A DNA stretch of 64,000 nucleotides from Nocardia sp. CDC159 (GTDB taxonomy: Bacteria > Actinomycetota > Actinomycetes > Mycobacteriales > Mycobacteriaceae): the NCBI RefSeq assembly GCF_023740735.1, contig NZ_JAMRXH010000009.1, positions 97,470 to 161,469 on the forward strand, written 5' to 3'. Positions 9,558 to 17,513 of this stretch are shown in pieces. The notes below the pieces were generated by a model. That model saw nothing but the letters and a program-made list of their open reading frames with translations. It searched no databases and was not told the DNA's origin. Numbering within the stretch: position 1 is the first letter of the stretch; each line of letters begins with the position of its first letter. Both the position numbers and the translations under genes were made by a program.

Positions 9558-11786
9558 ATGCTGACGGCGATCGCGCGTGCCGCGGTGCGGCGACCATGGG
9601 TCGTAGTAGCCGTGGCGCTGCTGATCGCACTGCTCGGGGGTCTGCTGGGGGCCAGCGTTCCCGGCAAGCTGAAGTCCGGTGGCCAAACCACTCCCGAAAC
9701 CGAATCGGCACGGCAATACCTCGACGAGAACTTCCCCGGCATCAATCCGAACCTGGTGGTGGTCCTCGCCGCCGACAATGTGGACTCCCCGGCGGCCGAA
9801 TCGGCCGGACGGCGGGTTGTGGAGCGGTTGGCGCATCGTTCGGATGTCACCGGGGTCCAGTCGTATTGGACGGCTCGCCCCGATCTCGCGTCGGCGCTGC
9901 GCGACAAGGATCGGAAGAAGGCCGTCGTGCTCGGCACCATCGTCGGCGACGACACCGCCGTGCAGAAATCCGCGGCGTCGATCTCCCGTGAGCTCACCGA
10001 GACATCCGGCGGCGTCGAGGTGCGGGTCGGCGGCCTGGCCGCGGTCTTCTCCGATATGAGCGAACAGTCCACGCGCGATCTGATCAGATCCGAGGCCGTG
10101 GCGATTCCGCTGACCGGCATCGTCCTCGTGCTCGTCTTCGGCAGTATCGTGGCCGCCGGTCTGCCGTTGATCGTGGGGTTGTTCGCGATACTGGTCACCC
10201 TGGCCGTGCTCGGCATCTACGCGGCGCTCGGGGACGTCTCCGTCTTCTCGTTGAATATGACGACGGCGCTGGGCTTCGCCCTGGCAGTCGACTACAGCCT
10301 GTTCATCGTCAGCCGATATCGTGAGGAGCTCGAGCGGGGTCTCGATCATGCGGACGCGGCGGTGCGAGCCACCCAGACCGCGGGCCGGACCGTCGTATTC
10401 TCGGCGCTCACCGTGGCGCTGTCCTTGGCCGTCCTGGTCGTGTTCCCGCAGTACTTCCTGCGCTCGTTCGCGTATGCGGGCGTCGCGGTGGTGGTGGCGG
10501 CCGCCGCCGCGGCCATCGTCATCCTGCCCGCCTGTCTGGTTCTGCTCGGCCCCAGGGTCAACGCGCTCGACCTGCGCGCACCGATCCGTCGCTGGCTGCG
10601 TCGCCCGCCGCCGGGGACGGTCCAGCCGCAGGACAGCCGCTGGTACCGCGCGGTGATCGCGGTGATCAGACGGCCGATCCCGGTCGCGCTGGCCGCGGTG
10701 GGAGTGCTGGTCCTGCTCGGGTCACCGCTGTTGTCGCTGCATTTCGGTTTCGCGGACGACCGGGTGCTGCCCACCAGCTCACCGAGTCGGCAGGTCGGCG
10801 ACATCCTGCGGCAGGATTTCGGCGCCCATGTCGGATCCGGAACCGTGGTGATGTTGCGCGACGGCGGTGCCGACCTGTCCCAGGTGGGCAGCTATGCGGC
10901 CGCGCTGTCGAAGATCGACGGGGTACCCGCGGTGCTGTCTCCGGCGGGCGTGTATCAGCAGGGCCTTCGAATGGCAGCGCCGCCACCGGGTTTGGTGAAC
11001 GAGGCCGGCGCGGTGGTTTCGGTGTTCACCGATATCGATCCGTTCTCCGATGCCGGATCGGCGCAGTTGCGCGCGATACGCGAGGTGCCGAGTCCGGGCC
11101 CCGTCACCATTTCGGGAGCGGCGGCGACCAACGAGGACAGCGTGCGCGCCATCGTTTCCAAGCTGCCGATGGCGCTCGTGCTCATCGCGGTCACCACCTA
11201 TGTCCTGCTGTTCCTGTTCACCGGAAGCCTGCTGCTGCCCGCCAAGGCACTCGTACTGAATGTGCTGTCGTTGTCGGCGACGTTCGGCGCGATGGTGTGG
11301 ATCTTCCAGGAGGGGCATCTGTCGGGGCTGTTGGGTTTCACCCCGTTGGGCAGTCTGACCCCGGCGCTTCCCATCCTCATGTTCTGCCTGGCCTTCGGCG
11401 TATCGATGGACTACGAACTGTTTCTGCTGTCCCGCATGCGGGAGGAGTGGTTGGCATCGGATCGCACGCCAGCGGCCAATATTCACGCGGTTGCCATGGG
11501 AGTTGCCCGTACCGGCCGCATCTTCACGGCCGCGGCCGTATTGATGGCGATCGTGCTCGCCGCGGTCGCCACATCGAAGGTTCAGTTCATGCAATTGTTC
11601 GGCTTGGGTCTGACATTGGCGGTGCTGGCCGACGCGACGATCATTCGGTTGCTGCTCGTGCCGACGCTGATGCGATTGCTGAGCACCTACAACTGGTGGG
11701 CGCCCCGGTGGCTGATGGTGTTGCACAGCCGATTCGGGTTCACCGAGGACCGTCCGGCACAGGGAGTCCCTGCCCATAATGTCTGA
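9558..11786 (+). CDS. MmpL/RND-family lipid exporter
   Basis: A 742-residue inner-membrane transporter of the MMPL/RND superfamily. The first membrane helix lies near residues 12-35 and is followed by an extracytoplasmic loop. Two membrane blocks carry the paired family motifs VDYSLFIVSRYREE and MDYELFLLSRMREE, as expected for a duplicated MMPL fold with proton-relay Asp-Tyr pairs. It starts 13 bp after the FAAL stop with a GAGAGGAC-type ribosome site. As the last gene of the operon it probably exports the finished lipid, the usual arrangement for mycobacterial PKS/FAAL/MmpL loci. A self-resistance role for a small product is also possible. Confidence 0.92.
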   Translation: MLTAIARAAVRRPWVVVAVALLIALLGGLLGASVPGKLKSGGQTTPETESARQYLDENFPGINPNLVVVLAADNVDSPAAESAGRRVVERLAHRSDVTGVQSYWTARPDLASALRDKDRKKAVVLGTIVGDDTAVQKSAASISRELTETSGGVEVRVGGLAAVFSDMSEQSTRDLIRSEAVAIPLTGIVLVLVFGSIVAAGLPLIVGLFAILVTLAVLGIYAALGDVSVFSLNMTTALGFALAVDYSLFIVSRYREELERGLDHADAAVRATQTAGRTVVFSALTVALSLAVLVVFPQYFLRSFAYAGVAVVVAAAAAAIVILPACLVLLGPRVNALDLRAPIRRWLRRPPPGTVQPQDSRWYRAVIAVIRRPIPVALAAVGVLVLLGSPLLSLHFGFADDRVLPTSSPSRQVGDILRQDFGAHVGSGTVVMLRDGGADLSQVGSYAAALSKIDGVPAVLSPAGVYQQGLRMAAPPPGLVNEAGAVVSVFTDIDPFSDAGSAQLRAIREVPSPGPVTISGAAATNEDSVRAIVSKLPMALVLIAVTTYVLLFLFTGSLLLPAKALVLNVLSLSATFGAMVWIFQEGHLSGLLGFTPLGSLTPALPILMFCLAFGVSMDYELFLLSRMREEWLASDRTPAANIHAVAMGVARTGRIFTAAAVLMAIVLAAVATSKVQFMQLFGLGLTLAVLADATIIRLLLVPTLMRLLSTYNWWAPRWLMVLHSRFGFTEDRPAQGVPAHNV

Positions 11787-11889
11787 CCTGCTCGTCGGCG
11801 CCGAGCTGTCGCCGGGGCCCCAGCAGGTCCGACGCGCGACCCCCGTGCGGTCGACGGGCCGAAGGTCCGAGTCGACCGGCCCGGATTGT

Positions 11890-11931
11890 CAGTACTCTGG
11901 GGTTTGATTGGCAGTACTCTGGGGGTTTGAT
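11890..11931 (+). repeat. Tandem direct repeat overlapping a start codon
   Basis: Two near-identical copies of CAGTACTCTGGGG-TTTGAT stand at 11890-11908 and 11912-11931, with a period of 22 bp. The second has one extra G. The second copy supplies the G-run and the first two bases of the ATG of the following regulator. This could be a regulatory direct repeat or a recent slippage duplication of the ribosome-binding region. Confidence 0.8.
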
Positions 11932-14881
11932 GGCTGATCTTGGTCCTTCTGGTGGTCAGGGCGGTTCGGCACGAGCGCTTTTCGCGGCCAGGCTGATGGA
12001 GCTGTGGAAGGCCGCGGGTAATCCGACCTTGCAGAAGGTCGCGACCGCGGCCGACGCGCGAGTGAGCGCGGCGCGGGCGCCGGGTCGCGGGCGCGGGGTT
12101 TCGGTGCAGCGCATCAGTGACTGGCGCTCCGGCCGTAACGTGCCGTCCCGGTTCGAAACGTTCGAACCGGTGCTGCTGACGCTGATCACCATGGCCAGGG
12201 CGGCATCCGGTCCGGAGTCGCACGTGCTGGTGGACCGGTTGTCGTGGCAGCGGCTGTGGAAGGCTGCCGCCGCCGAACCCGATACGACAGCCGCTGCCGC
12301 GGCCGAGGCACCGGCTTTGACGGTGACGACCGCGCTGCGCCGGGATACCGACACGTTCGTCGGTCGCGATGACGAGGTGCGTCGAATCATCGCCGCGGCC
12401 GGACCGAACCGGGTGGTGTCGATCCACACCATCGACGGTATGCCCGGTGTGGGCAAGACCGCCCTGGTCACCCGGGCCGCGCATCTGCTGGCCGATCGGT
12501 TCCCCGATGGCCGGTTCTTCGTCGAGCTCAACGCCCACACGCCCGGACAGCACCCCGCCGAACCCTTCGACGTCCTGGCGACGCTGCTCACCGATCTGGG
12601 AATCGCGCCCGGCCGTATCCCCGGCACCCTCGCCGCTCGTCGGGATCTGTGGCGAGATCGGGTGTCGGACAAGCGAGTGCTGCTGGTGCTGGACGACGCC
12701 CGCGACCACGCTCAGATCGAGCCGCTGCTGCCGACCGGTCCCGGCTGCCTGACGTTGATCACCAGCCGCCGCAGGCTGGTCGCCCTCGACGGCGCCCTAC
12801 CGCTGGCACTGGACACCCTCGAGCCCGATCACGCCGCCGATCTGTTCTGTCGCCTGGCCCACCGCGATCCGAGCGGCGACGACATCGCCGCGGTCGCCGA
12901 GATCGTCCGGCACTGTGGATACCTCCCGTTGGCCATCGGGCTGCTGGCCGGTCGGCTGGCTCACCACCCGGCCTGGACCATCGCCGATCTGGCCACCGAC
13001 TTCGCCACCACGCGCGATCGGCTCGCCGAACTCGATATCGGCACCCTCGCCGTGCGCGCCGCGTTCACCACCTCCTACCAGAACCTGTCGGCACAGCAGC
13101 AGATCCTGTTCCGGCGATTGGGCCTGCATCCCGGCCCCGATCTCGACGCCTACGCCGTTGCCGCCCTGAACGACATCCCGCTTTCCCAGGCACGCCGAGC
13201 CCTGGAAGCCCTCTACACCGACCACCTGATCGACGAAACCACGCAGGGCCGCTACCGGTTACACGATCTACTGCGCGAATACGCCCGCACCCTGGCCGAG
13301 GGCGATCCGGTCGACGATCGCACCCGGGCCGTCGATCGGCTCTTCGACTACTACCTGGGCACCGCCCGTGCCGCCACGCGTTCGGCACAGTCCGATGCCT
13401 TGCCCGCCGCGGCACCGGACGTTTCGACGCTGACCTCCGCGCTCGCGTGGATGCGCGCGGAGCGAGCCAATCTGCTGGCCTGTCTGAAATTCGCCGCGTC
13501 GGACAATCAACTGTCCCGCGTTCTCGATCTGACCAAGGCGCTCACCGGTGAGCTGGAGCTGCACGGTCCCTGGCAGATCGCCGCCCCCTATCTTCGGCGC
13601 GGGGCCGGTGGCCGACACACCCGGGAGATCGTCGGCGACGCCAGCGACACGATACTCATGCCGATGGATCTGGGCTCGGCGGATTACCTCACCGACGACT
13701 GCTCCGTCGCGGCCGACCTGTTGCAGCAGGTACTGGACACGCACGGCGACATCGACGCTGCCACACACGCGTTCGCCCTGCGCATCCTGGTGTGGACACG
13801 CTTCCTCTCCGGTGATCACACGCTGGCGGCCGATGTGCTGGAGCGGGCGCTGACGACCTTTCGGACGCTCGGCGACCGACATGGTGAGGCCTTCGCTCTC
13901 TACCTGCTGGGCTGGCTCGGACATCTCACCGGCGACGACTCCGTCGCGGTCGAACTCGTGCAGCAGGCGCTGACGATTTATCAGGACATCGGCAACCGTG
14001 CCGGGGAAGCCTTCGCCCTCAGCGTTCTGGGAACGGTATACACCCACAGCGGTCAGTACCCGTCCGCGGCCGATGCGCTGCGGCGGGCGGCGTCGATCCA
14101 TCGGGAGACGGGCCATCGATCCGACGAGGCCGTCGTCCACATCCTCTGGGCGGCGCTGCACATCGTGACCGACGACTATCCGGCGGCAATCAACCTTCTC
14201 CAGCCGGTGCTGGCGACCTATCTGGATATGGGTAACCGTCCGGGTGAGGCGTTCATCCTGAATGTCCTGGGTTGGATTCGGCACGTGACCGGCGATTACC
14301 CGGCCGCCGCCGAGCTGATGCAGCAGGCATTGGCGATCTTCCGGGAGATCGGCATCAACCGATTCGGCGTGGCGTCGACGCTCAACAACCTGGGCAGGGT
14401 GCGGTATCTGGAGGGAGACTTCGAGGCCGCGGAGGACCTCATCCGGCAGGCGCAGACGATCTACGACACGATCGGCAACCGCGTCGGTATGGCCGAGACG
14501 GTCGGCAACCTCGGCTGGGTGCGATATCTGACCGGGGATCACTCGGGCGCCGAAGCGCTGCTGCGGCGGGCTTTGACGATGTGCCGGGATATCGACCACC
14601 GAGCCGGTGAGATCGAGTCGCTCAACCGCATCGGTGCGTTGTTGACGACCTCCGGCGATCTCCGCCGAGCCCTGTCCACCTATCACGAGGCGCTACGGTT
14701 GGCCCGTCGCGTGCGGAGTTCGATCGAGCAGGCACGAGCCCTGGAAGGCTCCGCGCGATGTCGGGTGGGCCTCGGCGACCGCGGCACCGCCATGGCCGAG
14801 CTGCGCGAGGCGGTGCGGCTCTACGAACGCATCGGCGCCGCCGAAACCAAGTCCGCCGTGGCATTTCTCGCCGAGCTGTAG
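11930..14881 (+). CDS. HTH-NB-ARC-TPR (STAND) transcriptional regulator
   Basis: A 983-residue multidomain regulator. Residues ~1-100 form a predicted helix-turn-helix region (SVQRISDWRSGRNVPSRF), common at the N-terminus of actinobacterial NB-ARC proteins. An NTPase module follows: P-loop GMPGVGKT near 170-177, Walker B RVLLVLDDAR near 252, and a winged-helix linker. The C-terminal ~430 residues are TPR repeats with recurring GxRxGEAxxLxxLGxV-type units. Such STAND proteins act as NTP-dependent signal-sensing switches. The ATG at 11930 is preferred over the TTG one codon earlier. It lies 143 bp downstream of the MmpL gene on the same strand, so it may regulate the lipid operon, but linkage is the only evidence. 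Confidence 0.85.
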   Translation: MADLGPSGGQGGSARALFAARLMELWKAAGNPTLQKVATAADARVSAARAPGRGRGVSVQRISDWRSGRNVPSRFETFEPVLLTLITMARAASGPESHVLVDRLSWQRLWKAAAAEPDTTAAAAAEAPALTVTTALRRDTDTFVGRDDEVRRIIAAAGPNRVVSIHTIDGMPGVGKTALVTRAAHLLADRFPDGRFFVELNAHTPGQHPAEPFDVLATLLTDLGIAPGRIPGTLAARRDLWRDRVSDKRVLLVLDDARDHAQIEPLLPTGPGCLTLITSRRRLVALDGALPLALDTLEPDHAADLFCRLAHRDPSGDDIAAVAEIVRHCGYLPLAIGLLAGRLAHHPAWTIADLATDFATTRDRLAELDIGTLAVRAAFTTSYQNLSAQQQILFRRLGLHPGPDLDAYAVAALNDIPLSQARRALEALYTDHLIDETTQGRYRLHDLLREYARTLAEGDPVDDRTRAVDRLFDYYLGTARAATRSAQSDALPAAAPDVSTLTSALAWMRAERANLLACLKFAASDNQLSRVLDLTKALTGELELHGPWQIAAPYLRRGAGGRHTREIVGDASDTILMPMDLGSADYLTDDCSVAADLLQQVLDTHGDIDAATHAFALRILVWTRFLSGDHTLAADVLERALTTFRTLGDRHGEAFALYLLGWLGHLTGDDSVAVELVQQALTIYQDIGNRAGEAFALSVLGTVYTHSGQYPSAADALRRAASIHRETGHRSDEAVVHILWAALHIVTDDYPAAINLLQPVLATYLDMGNRPGEAFILNVLGWIRHVTGDYPAAAELMQQALAIFREIGINRFGVASTLNNLGRVRYLEGDFEAAEDLIRQAQTIYDTIGNRVGMAETVGNLGWVRYLTGDHSGAEALLRRALTMCRDIDHRAGEIESLNRIGALLTTSGDLRRALSTYHEALRLARRVRSSIEQARALEGSARCRVGLGDRGTAMAELREAVRLYERIGAAETKSAVAFLAEL

Positions 14882-14952
14882 ACCTTCTGCCCTCGATCAA
14901 CCGGAAAGCGCCAGCGACAGCACGTCGCGGGTGTCGCAGCCCGCGGGCGCTG

Positions 14953-15381
14953 TCACAGTTTTCTCGGAAGCCGGGGCTGGATGCGAGTGCGCACCTGTTC
15001 CAAGGCGGCGACGGCGCTCCCCGGACGACTCATAATGGTGATGACGGCGATTCGATCGTCGTCGTCGAGTTGCAGCAGCGAAATCCCGTGCGTCGGCGAG
15101 TTGTCGACCAGGGCTCGAAAGAGCAGGGCGCGCACGGTGGCCGGGCCGGAATCCCAGGTGACGCCGGATAATTCGCCCATGTAGTGGTAGTGGTCGAAAG
15201 TATCGATGAGCGTGGTGAACACCGTTCCCGCGGCCGCTCGCCCGCGGTAGGGCTTCGACTCGACCGGTGAGTACAGTTCGAAATCCGGTGCCAGCAGGCC
15301 GACCATCGTTTCGACGTCGCGTGCGGCGAAGGCCTCCCGAAATCGGGTCACCGTATCGGCGAAGGCTGTGTTCGTGGCCAT
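14953..15381 (-). CDS. SnoaL/NTF2-like protein
   Basis: A 142-residue protein with the cone-fold signature of the NTF2/SnoaL superfamily: an N-terminal helix TVTRFREAFAARDVETMVGLLAPDFELYSP, central strands, and a C-terminal RIAVITIMSRPG strand. The start is the ATG after a GGAG ribosome site; upstream in-frame codons overlap a collapsed SDR gene and are not needed. Members are polyketide cyclases, limonene-epoxide hydrolases or non-enzymatic ligand binders, and nothing here decides between them. It appears to have been cotranscribed with the upstream SDR remnant, downstream of a GATAG-type palindrome. Confidence 0.75.
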   Translation of the reverse strand: MATNTAFADTVTRFREAFAARDVETMVGLLAPDFELYSPVESKPYRGRAAAGTVFTTLIDTFDHYHYMGELSGVTWDSGPATVRALLFRALVDNSPTHGISLLQLDDDDRIAVITIMSRPGSAVAALEQVRTRIQPRLPRKL

Positions 15382-15415
15382 GAGGAGACTCCTTGGTCCG
15401 GCGGATCGGCCGGGG

Positions 15416-15520
15416 TCAGATGGATTTGAGGGTGCCGCCGTCGAGCACGATGTCGGCGCCGAGCAGATTGGTGGCTTTGTCGGCCACAACGGCGGTCTTG
15501 CCCGTCAGCCCTAGGTCCAT
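15416..15520 (-). pseudogene. Collapsed short-chain dehydrogenase (in-frame internal deletion)
   Basis: Only 34 codons remain, from an ATG with a GGAAGGTGGG ribosome site to a stop. The first part (LGLTGKTAVV) is the usual SDR N-terminal strand leading into the Rossmann glycine motif. It jumps directly to the SDR C-terminal end (NLLGADIVLDGGTLKSI). The glycine motif, the NAG region and the catalytic S-Y-K are all missing, so the product cannot be a working dehydrogenase. Both junction halves are in frame, as expected from one internal deletion of about 220 codons. It sits directly upstream of the SnoaL-like gene on the same strand. Confidence 0.7.
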
Positions 15521-15561
15521 GTCGTTCCCACCTTCCTGAACACTCGGTCGCTGGGCGAAGG

Positions 15562-15576
15562 CTATCCAATAGATAG
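15562..15576. promoter_or_regulatory. Palindrome CTATC-N5-GATAG, candidate HxlR operator
   Basis: A 15-bp inverted repeat upstream of the SDR remnant/SnoaL pair. The same arms and spacer length recur at 16706-16720 just before the HxlR gene. Further GATAG half-sites occur at 15669-15673 and 15687-15691, inside a repeated GGATAGTAG. HxlR proteins are known to bind short palindromes of this size; assignment to the local HxlR protein is inferred. Confidence 0.55.
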
Positions 15577-15667
15577 TTGATATCGTTTCAGTATGCACTC
15601 GCTCGCGCCGGCGGGGCGGGCTGTGTGCACTTTCACAGTCTGTGGTGGCCTCAAGCTACTAACTTTA

Positions 15668-15694
15668 GGATAGTAGCAAGCCATTGGATAGTAG
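15668..15694. repeat. Direct repeat GGATAGTAG x2 in the MBL promoter region
   Basis: GGATAGTAG occurs at 15668-15676 and 15686-15694 (18-bp period), upstream of the metallo-hydrolase gene. A CTACT/AGTAG inverted pair also spans 15656-15676. These share the GATAG core with the two palindromes and could be extra binding half-sites. Confidence 0.45.
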
Positions 15695-15811
15695 TTCGGA
15701 GGATTCGAGGGAGGAGGAGCGTTATGGCCGATCGAACAGAGGTCCACGGGGTTCCGCGAACACCTCCGCCCATCCGAAGCCTGAATCCACACGCCTGGAA
15801 AGGAATTGGTC

Positions 15812-16675
15812 ATGACCACATCCGCTCCCGTGAACGCGGCCACCGGTTTGTCTTATCGGACTGTCGTTTCCGATCCGATCCCGATCGCGGGCATGCACTT
15901 GCCCGACGGGACCCCGATGATGTGGTCGCCGTTGACCACCACGCTCATCACCGGACAGCGCGACGCCGTTCTGGTCGACCCGCCCTTCACCGTCGATCAG
16001 GCGCAACGAATCGGCGACTGGATCGAGCAGTCCGGAAAGCGACTCACCCACATCTACATCACCCACGGTCACGGCGATCACTGGTTCGCCGCACCCACCC
16101 TGGTGGAACGCTTCCCCGGCGTCGTGGTCGTCGCCACCGAGGGAACCATCGCCCGCATGCGCGCGGCGGCGGGCCCGGCCCGGGAACAGATGTGGGATAG
16201 GTGGTTTCCCGGCCAGCTCCCCGAAACCCCGGTGATCGCCCAACCGGTCGGCGCCGACGGTTTCGAACTCGAGGGCCACCGGCTGCACGCGGTGCGGGCG
16301 GGCCACAGCGACACCGACGACTCCACCGCGCTGTACGTGCCCTCGATGGGCCTGGTCGTCGCGGGCGACGTCGCCTACAACGGCGTGCATCAATACCTTG
16401 CCGAAGGCGGCAACGGCGGACTCGAGGCCTGGTTGCTCGCCATCGATACGATCGCCGCACTCGAGCCCCGGATCGTGGTCGCGGGCCACAAGAACAAGGC
16501 GTTGCCCGACGACCCGACCGCCCTCGACGACACCCGGCGCTACCTGCGCGACGCCATCGGCCTGCTCGCCGACAAGCCCGGCCCGCGAGAATTCTTCGAC
16601 AGCATGCTGGCCCGGTATCCCGATCGGCTCAACCCGGGCACGGTCTGGCTGTCCGCGAACCTGCTGCTCGGCTGA
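15812..16675 (+). CDS. Metallo-beta-lactamase-fold hydrolase
   Basis: A 287-residue MBL-superfamily hydrolase. The metal motif HxHxDH is visible as THGHGDHW near residues 84-91, with later metal-ligand positions GHSDTDDS, VAGDVAYN and VVAGHKNK. I chose the ATG after an AAAGGAATT ribosome site; a TTG two codons earlier is less likely. It is probably controlled by the HxlR protein encoded next to it, since related palindromes flank both genes. Substrate unknown: glyoxalase-II-like, lactonase-like or quorum-signal hydrolysis are all possible for this superfamily. Confidence 0.85.
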   Translation: MTTSAPVNAATGLSYRTVVSDPIPIAGMHLPDGTPMMWSPLTTTLITGQRDAVLVDPPFTVDQAQRIGDWIEQSGKRLTHIYITHGHGDHWFAAPTLVERFPGVVVVATEGTIARMRAAAGPAREQMWDRWFPGQLPETPVIAQPVGADGFELEGHRLHAVRAGHSDTDDSTALYVPSMGLVVAGDVAYNGVHQYLAEGGNGGLEAWLLAIDTIAALEPRIVVAGHKNKALPDDPTALDDTRRYLRDAIGLLADKPGPREFFDSMLARYPDRLNPGTVWLSANLLLG

Positions 16676-16705
16676 GCCGGCACACCGTCCCGCGGCACGT
16701 TGGCG

Positions 16706-16720
16706 CTATCATGTCGATAG
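16706..16720. promoter_or_regulatory. Palindrome CTATC-N5-GATAG before the HxlR gene
   Basis: The spacer is ATGTC and the arms are perfect. The site lies 25-39 bp before the proposed HxlR start, in a position fit for autoregulation. It is the second copy of the 15562-15576 element. Confidence 0.55.
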
Positions 16721-16744
16721 TAACTTCCGTCGTGACGGGAAGAA

Positions 16745-17182
16745 GTGAGTCAAGTGGTGAGCCGCCGAAACCGACTGCGGGATCCTGACGAGGTGGAGCC
16801 GAGCGCTCGTCCCGCCGACGAGGAACAGCTGGACCTGTACTGCCCGTACTACGCGGCCGCGACGGACGTGCTCAGCCGCCGCTGGGCGGCGGTCGTGCTG
16901 CGCTCGATCCGCGCGGGCGCGACCCGGTTTCGCGACATCTCCGCGGCGGTTCCGGGCATGACCGACAAACTGCTGTCGCAACGACTGAAGGACCTCGAGG
17001 CCGAGGGTCTGATCGAACGCCTCGTCCACCCCACCACACCGGTCCGCGTCGAGTACCGGCTCACCGACAAGGGCGCGTCGCTGAGCGAGGTGCTGCTCGA
17101 GCTGAACCGATGGGCGCTGGAATGGATCGACCTGCCCGAGGACGCGCGCCCGAAGTCCGGAGGGTCGAGCCGGGGTCAGTAG
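16745..17182 (+). CDS. HxlR-family winged-helix transcriptional regulator
   Basis: A 145-residue protein at most. The HxlR domain runs from about residue 30: CPYYAAATDVLSRRWAAVVLRSI, then FRDISAAVPGMTDKLLSQRLKDLEAEGLIERL, the recognition-helix region, and VEYRLTDKG, the wing. Three GTG starts are possible (16745, 16754, 16757). A GGGAAGAAG ribosome site at about 16737-16745 would favour 16754. HxlR proteins often sense reactive electrophiles or thiol stress through cysteines; here one Cys (CPYY) sits at the domain start. Likely targets are its own promoter and the neighbouring hydrolase/SDR-SnoaL genes, through the shared palindrome. Confidence 0.88.
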   Translation: MSQVVSRRNRLRDPDEVEPSARPADEEQLDLYCPYYAAATDVLSRRWAAVVLRSIRAGATRFRDISAAVPGMTDKLLSQRLKDLEAEGLIERLVHPTTPVRVEYRLTDKGASLSEVLLELNRWALEWIDLPEDARPKSGGSSRGQ

Positions 17183-17513
17183 TGAGTCCAGGCCGGATCG
17201 CGACCGGTGCGGGCCAGCACCCGATCGAGTAGGGGCGCATCCTCGGCAACGGGCACGGCCGGGGCGTACAACCCCGCTATGCCCTCGGCGGGGGTGATCG
17301 TCAACGCATCCAGCAGAATGGTCAGGCACGAGAAACGAGAGGCGGCCGAAGTCCTGGCCGCACCGCTGCCGGGCCGAGCTTCGTGTTGCCGGGGTAACCA
17401 CCGTGATCTGCCCACCCGCGCGGCTATTGTCGAACTCACGCACGACTGAAGAACGACTTGGCGACCGGGACCGGAAGAACGTTGTCCACGGCGATCGGCG
17501 AGGAGGTCGACGG
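17183..17513. other. Gap with a doubtful minus-strand 87-codon reading frame
   Basis: No confident gene. On the minus strand, 17176-17439 reads open from a GTG and ends in a natural-looking tail (LLDALTITPAEGIAGLYAPA, then RTGRDPAWTHY), with its stop just overlapping the HxlR stop. The N-terminal half looks compositional rather than protein-like and no ribosome site is clear. It could be the 3' remnant of a lost gene. The right end carries the GAGGAGG ribosome site of the next gene. Confidence 0.3.

Noticed and set aside
13268..14686. 472-codon minus frame opposite the TPR region
   Set aside because: A shadow of the repetitive TPR coding sequence; its apparent repeats mirror the real ones.
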